DNA of 64,000 nucleotides from Nemophila menziesii. Taxonomy: Eukaryota; Streptophyta; Magnoliopsida; Boraginales; Hydrophyllaceae. Position numbers and translations under genes: made by a program. Shown here one piece after another: positions 10,466 through 19,900 of the stretch. Every line of letters starts with the position of its first letter. Position 1 is the stretch's first letter. The DNA is taken from assembly GCA_029959085.1 (NCBI GenBank), contig JARWIR010000010.1, forward strand, positions 19,489,001 to 19,553,000, written 5' to 3'. The notes under the pieces were generated by a model. That model had not been told where the DNA came from and did no database searches. It was given only the letters and a program-made list of their open reading frames with translations.

Positions 10466-11575
10466 TTACGATTGACGAAATTTCCACCCCTTGCCTCTAA
10501 TTCCCACGAACTTTTCAGCTCGATTCATAATCATGGATGGTGTCATCCATGAATTCGTGGGTAGAGGTTCATCTAGTGGTAACTCTATTTTATTTGTAGC
10601 ATTACACTCCTCTGGCAATCCATTCATCTCTTCGGTTTCTAAACTTTGTTTGTTAGAAAGAATGTCTTTCATGAACTTACGATATTTTGACATTCTTGTG
10701 AGAGCTTCTACAAACGGGATGTTGATCTTTAACTCGTTCACCATGTCAAGGAACTTCTTGAATTCTTTATCATTGTTCTGATTTTTGACACGTGACGGGA
10801 ATGGTGGAGGAGGACATGTGTTGGTCACCACTGGGCTCTCTTTCTTTTCTGGTGTCTTCTCTGGGATACTTGTTTGTTCAATTACCTCTTCCACCTTGTT
10901 TTCAATTGTTTCTTCAACCACTTTTTCAGGAATAGAGATTGGTTCTGGTTCTACTCTAGGTGGAGGTAATTGTTTTCCACTTCTTAATTCAACTGCATGA
11001 CAAACATTGTTTTCTGGAGCACTAGTATCACTTGGGAGTTGTCTGTTTTCAAAGATTTGAAGTTTATTCACCATTTGTGACATTGTATGCTCGATATTCT
11101 TAAGCATCTTGGATTGGGTTTGGAATTCTTGTTGGCTAATCTCCATATCTTCAACTAGGTTCATCATCTTAGCCATGCTTGAATTCAAACTCAAAGGTTG
11201 CTCTTGTATGGGTTGCTGCATTGAATAAGAAAGTGGTTCTTGATAAGCTTTGTTATAAATTGGAGTTTCTTGATAGATAGGTTGTGGAGGATAATAAGAT
11301 TGTGGTCGAGGTTGATAATATGTCTGTTGATTTCCGACCCAATTATAATTCTGCGGGGGCTGATAATCAGCGTAATTTCTTTGAGATTGATAATAACCAT
11401 CATAATAATGGTTTCTTTGATAAGGTATGAAGGAAATTGAAACTGGATTATTCATGCAATATTCCCACGAGTGATCTCTTGCTCCACAACTAAGACATGA
11501 AGGTGAGGTATGTACTAGATTTCTCTGAGCTATTTCTTCGCGTAATTCAGCGATTTGCTGGGCTATCTTCTCCAT
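10466..11575 (-). CDS. Gag-like protein of gypsy G1, intact frame
   Basis: 369 codons from ATG to stop. Near the N-terminus is a CX2CX4HX4C zinc knuckle (CLSCGARDHSWEYC), the RNA-binding module of retrotransposon nucleocapsids. Then come a Tyr/Gln/Pro-rich stretch (about residues 50-125, many YYQ and PPQ), a Pro- and Glu-rich linker (about 200-260) and a C-terminal block with KEFKKFLDMVNELKINIPF. That last block is typical of plant gypsy polyproteins just before the protease. No protease follows, and the normal gag core upstream of the knuckle is missing, so the protein is shortened at both ends. The homologue in copy 2 carries a stop. Confidence 0.7.
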   Translation of the reverse strand: MEKIAQQIAELREEIAQRNLVHTSPSCLSCGARDHSWEYCMNNPVSISFIPYQRNHYYDGYYQSQRNYADYQPPQNYNWVGNQQTYYQPRPQSYYPPQPIYQETPIYNKAYQEPLSYSMQQPIQEQPLSLNSSMAKMMNLVEDMEISQQEFQTQSKMLKNIEHTMSQMVNKLQIFENRQLPSDTSAPENNVCHAVELRSGKQLPPPRVEPEPISIPEKVVEETIENKVEEVIEQTSIPEKTPEKKESPVVTNTCPPPPFPSRVKNQNNDKEFKKFLDMVNELKINIPFVEALTRMSKYRKFMKDILSNKQSLETEEMNGLPEECNATNKIELPLDEPLPTNSWMTPSMIMNRAEKFVGIRGKGWKFRQS

Positions 11576-11740
11576 AATTTATTAGCTTCTGCAGGATCTA
11601 GTAATACGAAACTTTCTTTTCCTAATAAATCTGCTTTTGCCTGGAAAAAATCTGTAAAACAAAAACTAAAAAGAAAAGCGTAAAATAGAACTAACTAAAA
11701 TATAAGCACTAGATAATTGCACAAGGACTAACGATGTAGT

Positions 11741-11757
11741 CTCCGGCAGCGGCGCCA
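11741..11757 (-). promoter_or_regulatory. tRNA-Asp-type primer binding site of gypsy G1
   Basis: The minus strand reads TGGCGCCGCTGCCGGAG six bases downstream of the LTR end. This is close to the TGGCGCCGTTGCCGGGG consensus complementary to the 3' end of tRNA-Asp, used by many plant gypsy elements. Two substitutions are present. Confidence 0.85.
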
Positions 11758-11763
11758 AAAACT

Positions 11764-11870
11764 TGGTGTCGCCTAAGGTGTGATAAAATAATGATATAAA
11801 TAAGTGCAAATAAACACCCTAAGCGGAGCACGGTTCTGCAAGTATACAGATCGTATGCAAGTTTTAATGA
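11764..11870 (-). repeat. Truncated 5' LTR of gypsy G1 copy 1
   Basis: 107 bp nearly identical to 4555-4662, then an abrupt change into unrelated AT-rich DNA. About 1.4 kb of the LTR is missing. Confidence 0.85.
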
Positions 11871-12409
11871 TAAAATATTTTCTTTACATGTATGGCAATT
11901 ATATTGCTCAATATACCAACGAGATTTTATTTCGTTAGAGTTATTTTCATGAATCATACTTTTGTAGAAAGTGGGATTGAATAATTTCACCCATGAATCA
12001 TTATCAAGTTAGACAACTCGAAAGTTATTTTTTTCATAAACAAGACGAGTTTCACATTGCTTTTAAGCAATCATAATTTATAAATTGAAGCAAACATTCA
12101 GTTGCTTATCCTCGTCATTTTTTTCAATGATTGTAATTCTTTTCTTGAAGCAAACTTGTACAATTTCAAGTTGAATCTTCTCTTTCAAAATCATATTTTT
12201 GAAGAGGTATATGAATTTCGATTAATCTTTACTCTCTATTAGAATGTATTTTCAAATAGAGATGAAGTAATCAATTATATTATAATATAACATAAAAAAA
12301 ATTTAAAAAAATATCTTACCTCAAGAATTACTTACCTCTATATAACAAACAAAAATTATAAAGAGTCTCAAATCATATTAGTAAGGTTGGTAAAGTCGTG
12401 CTGATAACG
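11871..12409 (-). other. 5' internal region of the minus-strand retrotransposon, no gene seen
   Basis: AT-rich sequence between the G1 remnant and the LTR. Directly inside the LTR the minus strand reads CGTTATCAGCACGAC, a block often found next to the LTR in plant Copia-like elements. No coding frame is supported. Confidence 0.55.
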
Positions 12410-12648
12410 TGTTGAAACAATATGTAAAAGAAACTAGTTTATGAGCGACTATATGGAGATAAGAAGAGTATATTATTATACATGGATTTCCATCTTACTT
12501 TGTGGGAATGTACAAACCTTTATATAGAGACTTATGAGACTATCCAACTACCCTACTAATTACATAATAAGTAAGATGTTACAAGGGATAAATATGAAGG
12601 TTACAAAGGCTCTCCACTACTCTAAAATAATACCCATATTATAATATT
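12410..12648 (-). repeat. LTR (5' LTR of the minus-strand retrotransposon), interrupted
   Basis: 239 bp matching 3927-4165. The last 8 bp are at 21918-21925, beyond the inserted Mutator-like element. The two parts together give 247 bp, the same as the other LTR. Confidence 0.92.
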
Positions 12649-12770
12649 GAGATTATTACCCAAAGGGTCTTGAAATCACTACACCGTGACCCAACAAGAC
12701 CGGCTATTTTGGCTCTTCTTACTAAAGGCCACAAACTAATTTTAACACTAGAACCCTAATTTTGCAATTA
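12649..12770 (+). repeat. MULE left terminal inverted repeat
   Basis: The outer 30 bp match the inverted right end well (TTACCCAA-A/G-GGTCTTGA). Similarity decays inwards. The partner is 21790-21908. Confidence 0.8.
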
Positions 12771-12810
12771 CCTTTCTACCCTCAAATGTTTTTCTTTGTT
12801 TTTTGGACAC

Positions 12811-12819
12811 TATATATAA
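12811..12819 (+). promoter_or_regulatory. TATA box of the transposase gene
   Basis: TATATATAA lies about 245 bp upstream of a good splice donor and is followed by a CT-rich leader (12880-13050), a common 5'UTR composition in plants. Confidence 0.6.
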
Positions 12820-12879
12820 TAAATTATAAACCCTAACACACTCTCCCACATAACTATCACATAACTAACACATATTAAC

Positions 12880-13050
12880 ACGTTTCTCTCTCTATCCATG
12901 CTAAGACACTAAAGCTCCGGTATTTCTCTCTCTCGCTCTCTATCTTCATCTTCGTCGTCTCGCTTGGTTATTCTCTCTTTCGCTCATAATCTTCATCTGC
13001 TCTCTCTCGCGTTATTCTTCTCTCTCTCTCGCTATTATTCTCCCTCTCGC
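12880..13050 (+). repeat. CT-rich leader of the transposase gene
   Basis: Runs of TCTCTCTC and CGCTC fill the predicted 5' untranslated exon. The leader of the convergent gene (about 21670-21735) is likewise CT-rich on its own sense strand. Confidence 0.7.
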
Positions 13051-13056
13051 GCTCAC

Positions 13057-13907
13057 GTAAGTTACTGTATTCTTCCTTTTTGCTTGTTTTAGCTGGGTTT
13101 TTTTGTTTTTTCTATGATTCTGTGTTTTTTTTTGCTAGAATTGTTTATTTTGTTACTTGTTTCGTGTTTGAGTAGTTGTTTATCGTTATTCATCCTTTGT
13201 GTTCATCGATATGCGTTGTATCTCACCAATCTTCTGTTTATTGCACACTCTCAGCAGATTTTTGCTCGTTTATGATTATAATACGTGTTTATGTACTTGC
13301 ATGCATTCATGCTCAGTAATTACATGTTTTTTATTTAATACTCAGTACTTTTCTATTCGTGTTGTTTTACGCTCAGCACTAGTTATCATATACTCAGTAC
13401 TTTTCTGTTGTGTCATGCGTATGCTCAGCACAATAGGTTTTTCTGTGCTCGTGCAATAGTTATGCCTATGTTCAGTACTATCTTATACATACACTCAGTA
13501 TTTTCTATTGTTATCATATACTCAGTACTTTTCTGGTGTGTTATGCCTATGCTCAGTACTATCTTACGCCTATGCTCTGTTTTTTTGTTTATACTCCTAT
13601 GCTCAGTACTATATGCGTATGCTCAGAACTTTTTGTGTTATGTCTATGCTCAGGACTTTTTGTGTTATGTCTATGCTCAGTACTATAGTTACTCTATAAG
13701 TGTTATGCTCAGTACTTTTTGTTTTATTTTAGGCCTATGCTCAGCACTTTCTTTTTTGCGTTGTTTTACGCTCAGTACTAGTCATGACTATACTCAGTAC
13801 CTTTTGTTGTGTTATGCCTATGCTCAGCACTAGTTACTCTTTTGCTCAGTACTTTTATGCCTATGCTCAGAACTTTTTGTTTGTTTTACTGAGTTCTCAT
13901 TTTCCAG
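13057..13907 (+). other. Predicted 5'UTR intron holding the main CTCAG repeat array
   Basis: The donor is CAC|GTAAGT at 13057 and the acceptor is TTTTCCAG ending at 13907, six bases before the start codon. From 13250 onwards about 20 exact CTCAG cores occur, usually within TATGCTCAGTACTTTT or ATACTCAGTACTTTT, spaced 20 to 60 bp (starts include 13312, 13341, 13372, 13393, 13521, 13622, 13649, 13676, 13708, 13771, 13845 and 13866). All lie on the plus strand. The frames running through it are by-products of the repeat. Confidence 0.75.
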
Positions 13908-13912
13908 GTGAT

Positions 13913-16200
13913 ATGGATTTCGATGTTCTTGTTGTGTTCAAGGCTGGTATAGACCATGTCTTTTTGCCTTTCAACAAGTTGGTCGACTTCAATTCGATAA
14001 AGGATTTTGCAGTCAAAAGATGGGGTTCGTTTGACGGTTCTGTTAGTTTATCGTATACTATTGGTGATTACAAAGATTCCAGACTAGATAATGAATCTGA
14101 TTTCACCACGATCAAGTGGATTTTGGAGCGTGGCAAATACGATAAGATGGATATTTGTGTTTCCGACAAACGAGCTTGTTTACCTTACACCGTTTCCTCC
14201 CGTTCAGCTGTTCAACTCATTCAACCCGCGCCTATACAATCTAGTCCCGAACCTTTCATATCCGACCCCCCTCCATCCTTTTTCACACATGAAGTAAAGG
14301 ATTTAAGAAGCGACTCGTGGAAATCTGGTTTACAATATAATGGGCAGTGTTTTATGGGCGGTGCCGAACAATTTCGCTTAACTCTTTGTAAACAAGCCGC
14401 AGTTGAAGGTTTTGAGTTTGACTTTATTCATAACAATAAGAGTCGTATTAGCGCACAATGCTTTTATAAGGTTAGCAAGGGCTGCAAATGGTACGTCTAT
14501 GTTTCTCCAGAGAAATTTAACGGTTTTTGGTACGTGAGGACTTATAGGCCTACTCATACATGCGGACACGTTTACAAGAAGATGTCTAGCGATAGGTTGG
14601 ACTCTAGCGTGTTATCTCATGTTATTTCAGACGAGGTTCATGCGAATCCTTCTCTTAGGCCAAGAGAAATTCAATTTATTCTAAAGGAGAGCTACGGTTT
14701 TGATATTTCTTACAAAACTTCTTGGGGCACGGTCAACAAGGCGAAGGACCATCTATTCGGCGATATCGATTCCTCGTTTAATCGTTTGCAGACTTATTTT
14801 GAGAAGCTTAAAGCGCTTGACCCGGATACAGCGTTTTCGGTCGAGTGTGATCCTGTTTCTCGTGTATTTCATCGTTGTTTTTTTGCTTTTGGTGGATCCC
14901 TAGCTGGTTTTGGATCATGTCGTCCGATGTTATTTTTGGATGGCACTTTCCTGAAATCCAAATACAAGGGAATGTTAGTTGTTGCTACCGCTAAAGATGG
15001 TAACCAAGGTTAGCACTTTACTTTTTGTATTCAACTTTCATGAGTATTCAACTTATACTCAGTAACTTTTCATGGCTCTTTGCTCAGAACTCTTCTGAGC
15101 CAATTGCACATGCTCAGAACTTTTTTTGACCATACTCAGTTCTTTTTTTTATGTACACAGGGTTATTTCCTGTTGCTTTTGGTGTAGTCCCCGGTGAAGA
15201 TACAGTTAGCTGGACCGGATTCCTGGAATTCTTGAAACCTCTCGTAAGCGGTCGACCACTTACTTTAATATCTGACCGTAATAAGGGACTATTAAACGCC
15301 GTGAAATCTGTTTTCCCGAACGAAAGCCATAGTTTCTGTACAAAACATATAGAGAAAAATATTCGTGTCTCGGTGAAGGGTTCAACGTTTTTCAAGGATC
15401 GAATGGTTCATCTTATGAACACAGTTGCACGCGCTCCAACGACTCAACACTATGACCACTTTATGGCAATATGGATTCTTGAAGGTAAACAAAAGATTAT
15501 CGATTTTCTCAGTTCATTACCGAAGGAGAACTATGCTAATGCTCACTTCCCTGGGCGACGTTACGGTGAGATGACCTCAAACGCAGTTGAATCTTTCAAT
15601 TATTGGATATTAGAGCAAAGGAGTCTTCCCATTTCACAGCTTATCGATGCGTTGCGAGTTAAACTGATGCAATGGTACCACGATCGTTCGCTAACCTCAT
15701 CTAAGTGGACCACGCCACTATGTCCGTCTATTATGACACTTTACAATACAAATGTTGGACTTAGCTCCACATGGGCAGTTAAACAGTCAACTCTTAATCT
15801 TTACCAGGTCGGGTCAAATCCCGTTATGGTTGTAGACATCGTAGCTCGGACATGTTCTTGTTGTTCATGGCAAGAACTCGGTTTCCCTTGCCAACACGCG
15901 ATATGTGCGTTGTCGTCTGCTGGAGTTGTTAACCCTTTTGAATACGTTGAGTCATATTTTCATGTTGATTCCTACAGAAAATCTTATGCAAAGAATATTC
16001 CTCCCATGTCGACTTTTGAGGTAGCCGTCCCACTAGATGATTCCGTGATTATCCATCCTCCTCCATGTAGAGTTCCACCTGGCAGGCCTCAGTCCAAGCG
16101 TCATCGTTCATTTACCGAGAAACCAGTTAGGCTCATGCGATGTGGAAGGTGTCACAAGATTGGAACTCACAACCGCTCAACATGCAGGGCTGCCATATGA
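13913..16200 (+). CDS. MURA-like MULE transposase, two exons
   Basis: The model is join(13913..15008, 15161..16200), 711 residues. The donor CAAG|GTTAGC and acceptor ACACAG|GG restore the frame exactly. In order the protein shows a PB1-like N-terminal region (about 1-90), a MuDR-type DNA-binding region with KGCKWYVYV and THTCGH (about 160-240), and a DDE catalytic domain. The first Asp is in MLFLDGTF (D343) and the second in LISDRNKG (D404); the catalytic Glu lies further on and I do not assign it. A SWIM zinc finger (CSC...CQH, about 597-613) and a C-terminal CX2CX4HX4C knuckle (693-707) follow. Such proteins bind the terminal repeats and catalyse excision and insertion. I see no stop or shift. 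ATG at 13913 is chosen because it follows the 5'UTR acceptor; an in-frame upstream extension would lie inside the repeat array. Confidence 0.92.
15009..15160 (+). other. Transposase intron with four CTCAG motifs
   Basis: A 152-bp phase-1 intron. Cores begin at 15058, 15083, 15113 and 15135, all in the sense orientation. The last lies 20 bp upstream of the acceptor, where the polypyrimidine tract belongs. Confidence 0.85.
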
Positions 16201-16974
16201 TTCTTTTGTAATGAACTTTTGTTTTTATCATGTATTAAGCTTTAGTACTTTTTGATTGGTTCATTTACGAAGTACTTATAGTGTTTTTTTTTGTTATATG
16301 CAGTCAATGCTCAGAACTTTTTCTGAGTCCATGGCTTTTGCTCAGAACTCTTTCTGAGTCCATGGCACATGCTCAGAACTCTTTACTTAGGGTTTTTTAC
16401 AATGAACTTTTCATAGTCTGATATACATACTCAGAACAATTCTGAGTTCTTGACTTTATGCTCAGAACTTTTTACTTAGGGGGTTTATACAATGAACTTT
16501 TTTTACATTTTTCTGATATACATACTCAGAACATTTCTGAGTTTATGGCTTATGCTCAGAACTTTTTACTTAGCATTTTTTATTGATTTTATTGCGTTTT
16601 TGTCGCTTGTTAAGACTTTTCCTGAGTTTTATCCTATACTTTGCTTTTTTTGTTGATTACATTTTCTATACTTTGTTGATTTAGAGTTCTAATAGCATCA
16701 ATTAAACAATAAACATTAATCTGCTCTAAACATTCAAATACGATAAACATCAATTTAACCATAAACATACAAGTACGATAAAATACGATAAAGATTAGTT
16801 CAAACAAAATATTACATCATCAAAGTACTGAGTTTTGGATGACAAAAGTCTCCAACAAAAGTTTATAGTGAATGACAAAAGTTTCTGATAAAAGTTTTTA
16901 GTGAATGACAAAAGTACTGAGTTAGCATGATTAAAGTTTTGAGTTTACATGAAAAGATTAAAAAGTAGTGATTT
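16201..16974. repeat. Intergenic region between convergent MULE genes with CTCAG motifs and small hairpins
   Basis: Seven plus-strand cores lie within 16310-16560 (3' side of the transposase gene) and two to three minus-strand cores within 16825-16940 (3' side of the protease gene). The switch of orientation falls between them, in AT-rich DNA at about 16600-16820. Four of the plus-strand copies form perfect 5-bp stems of the type CTCAG-N6/8-CTGAG (16310-16327, 16341-16358, 16430-16446, 16525-16541). Confidence 0.8.
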
Positions 16975-19900
16975 TCAACCGCAACTGATCCTCTGAGAAA
17001 ACTGATTATGGCGTAACAATTTACTCACAATCTCGGCCCTCATTGAATTTACCACACTCTGTTTGATTGGGTGGCTCGAGAATTTTCCTTCCTTATAGAA
17101 TTTCTTTGCCCATATTAGAACAAAGACACCACAATCTAAACTTCCCTGTTGTTGCTGAGGCGATTCCATGTGAAATAGTTTGTATACTTCTCCTGGGTTT
17201 TGATTATTCGCCTTGAGCACCGAATCCACTAGGTAATCTCGATATCTTTTTGCAGCCATTTCTGTCTTTAAACCTATCGACCCTTCGCCTTTATTGCATA
17301 TCGAGTTGTAGTGGTTGAAGGTACAATACTGCCTGTCATACACCATCAAGCTCCAATGGCTTCCACTCTGACCGTCTTTTACGAAAATTGGCAGAAGCGT
17401 ATAATCGAACTCCTTGCAGTTCCTAGCAAAAGCTTCCTTTACCAATATATTCTTTGACTCTTCCATATCCCGTTCAATGTATTGCTGTTAAAAAAATTAA
17501 AAAAAACAATACAATTATCAATTATAGTAGTTTACTTTATTAAAACTATTCTTTTTATGTAATTGCATATGATTCACTTACGTAGCATTCTGTGTTTTGA
17601 TACGTAACTCTGTGTAGAAGACCTGTCTTTCCATCACCAAAATCTTCATCTATCATGAAAAGCATAGCTTCAAGTACCTGAGATTTTTACAAAAGGTTCT
17701 GAGTTTGCATGACAAAAGTCCTGAGTTTGCACTCAACAATAGTTCTGAGTTTTCAACTATACCCATGGTTCTGCTGAGTATATATGAAATACTCAGAACT
17801 TTTTGTTGAGTGTTGTTTTGTTTAACTTGGTGAGAATTCATACCTCAGATGGCAATGCACATCTGTGTGCAACATTCAGTGCTTCGTTTCCCGATACAGC
17901 AATTGCATCTTTCGCCCATACTGCGTCAATTCGCTGCTTTTTCGTCTTATTGATCAACCAATCATGATCTGCTTTGTTTGCAACACTCTTATAGAACCAT
18001 TTCGGACCTTTATACTCTTCTACCATGACCTGCTTGCCCTTGTCCTGCTTCTCGAGTGGCTTCTCCATTTTTGTCTGATTTGGCTGTTCATCATCGTCCT
18101 GTGATGCACTCAGAAGATCGAATCGTGGTTGCGATGATCCGATTTCTCCAGGCTTTGTTCTAGTCTTGACAAGTTTCGCAGGTTTTTTCTCTCGTAATGT
18201 TATTCTCTTCCTTTTCTCTGCTACTTTAGCCGGTTGATCTTCCACAATATCAGTGTAAGCGATTTTTACAGATCGCTTATTTAACTTTACATTCCGGGTA
18301 ATCGATCCCGGAGTATATTTTCGATATTCTTTCCTTGTCTCTTGTTTGTTGCTTGGTCCCGCAACTGTCTGACTCGCGGTCCCCTGGTTTTCTTCACACG
18401 CCATCTTCACCACACCATCGAGTTTAACCTCCTCCTCCCGACTCATAACCTGATCTCCCTCCCCGTCTTTTTTCTCCTCATCTTCTTCTTCCACTTCAAC
18501 CTCCCCTCTTATCACCATCTTGTTAATTTCTTGGAGCGATGCGATCTCTTGTTTGAGTTTTTTATTTTGTTCTTCTATCTCCAAAGCTCCATTCACAATA
18601 GATTCCTGTCCATCCTCCATTATTTTATATTCATTTTCTATTTGTCCGAGTCTATTGCTCAGATTCTTGTTCTCTTCAACGAGTCTATTTTTTTCTTTTT
18701 TCAGATTAAGGTTCTCCGTTTCCTGTGATTCACACTTGTTTTTAGTCTCCTTCAATTCTTCTACAACTGATTCCAGCCTCCTGCTCAGTTGTTTGTTATT
18801 TTTCTTAAGTTCAACATTTTTATTCTCAAACACCTTTAACAACATATTCTCATTCTCTAGTCTCTGAATCTCCTCTGTCAATCTTTCAATTTCACACACG
18901 GCATCATTTATTCTCTCACGCATGCTCAACACTAAAGGATTCTTCGACCCCGATCCCATCTCTTTTGCGCCACAGGATGTGTATTTTGAAGAGTCCACCT
19001 CCTTGTTTTCCGCCATTTTGCCTGTTTTAACTCCCTCAGGCTCATCTGTGTTGGCTTTCTCAGACAACTCAGCACTTTCCATCTTCTCGTCTTCACCTCC
19101 TTTTGGTGGACCATCTTCTAACGAGTCCTCCACTACCATCTCCTCTGGATCACTCGATACATCCGTTTGTCGCTCTTCCTCTTCAACCATCTCATTATTA
19201 ACCATCTCTTCCCTATCAATTTCTTCACCATCCCCATGAGAGTTAAGCCAATCATCCACAGGCTCATCATTCCAATCCTCACGCTCATCATTCCCACCTT
19301 CTCCAATAACTTCATTATCATCGTCATTTTTATCGTTATCAACCTCAACAGCATCTTTATCAGCACCCTCATCTTCATTTATATCCTCAAGTTCTTGATT
19401 AAGAACAACATCATCTACATTTACATTACCACACTCAACACCTTGATTAACAACACCAACATCTTGATTATTAACACCAACACCAACACCAACACCTTCA
19501 TTAGCAGCCTCAACACCTTCATTACCACCATCAACAGCTTGATTACCACCCTCAAGCTCAACACCTTCATTACCACCATCAACAACTTGATTACCACCCT
19601 CAAGCTCAACACCTTCATTACCACCATCAACAGCTTGATTATCCTCAGCATTGTCCTGATTCTGTACTTCAGCTTCGGGTATTATGGGTACTACAAGCCA
19701 TTGTTCTTCTTCCTCAGTTGGCTCTAGTTTCCTTCTATGCACCTATAAACATTTACACAACAAAATTAACCACTAATATTTTCATACTCAGTAAAATTAA
19801 AAAAACATACTATACTTTGTTTACCTTGTCCTCGGTGACCCGAAGTGGGTCTGCCTTTCTAAAGCCAGTGAAGTAATCCCATTTTAAAATTCTGGGTTTC

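Larger units (their letters stand above)
7165..11870 (-). mobile_element. Gypsy family G1, copy 1: truncated, non-autonomous
   Basis: Collinear in reverse with the plus-strand copy at 37815-42297. On the minus strand it begins with a 107-bp LTR remnant (11870-11764), then a tRNA-Asp primer site, a gag-like frame (11575-10466), a palindrome-rich block, two small conserved frames (9223-9008 and 8861-8649) and non-coding DNA ending at about 7165. No protease, reverse transcriptase or integrase is visible. The missing 5' part of the LTR and the absence of a 3' LTR show that both ends were lost, so no target duplication can be read. Confidence 0.85.

Noticed and set aside
12385..12409. tRNA-iMet primer site of the small retrotransposon
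   Set aside because: The bases inside the LTR (CGTTATCAGCACG) do not start with TGG and do not match the tRNA-iMet end, so no primer is assigned.
13199..13833. Overlapping plus-strand frames before the transposase (for example 13408-13833)
   Set aside because: They consist of the translated CTCAG repeat (Tyr-Ala-Gln and similar) inside the predicted 5'UTR intron.
13250..13880. Possible CRISPR-like array
   Set aside because: Regular short repeats with spacers, but the core is only about 12 bp, spacing is irregular, and the setting is a plant transposon intron.
18342..18867. Plus-strand frames opposite the protease gene (also 19167-19727)
   Set aside because: Antisense shadows of the coiled-coil and acidic repeat exon, which has clean splice sites on the other strand.
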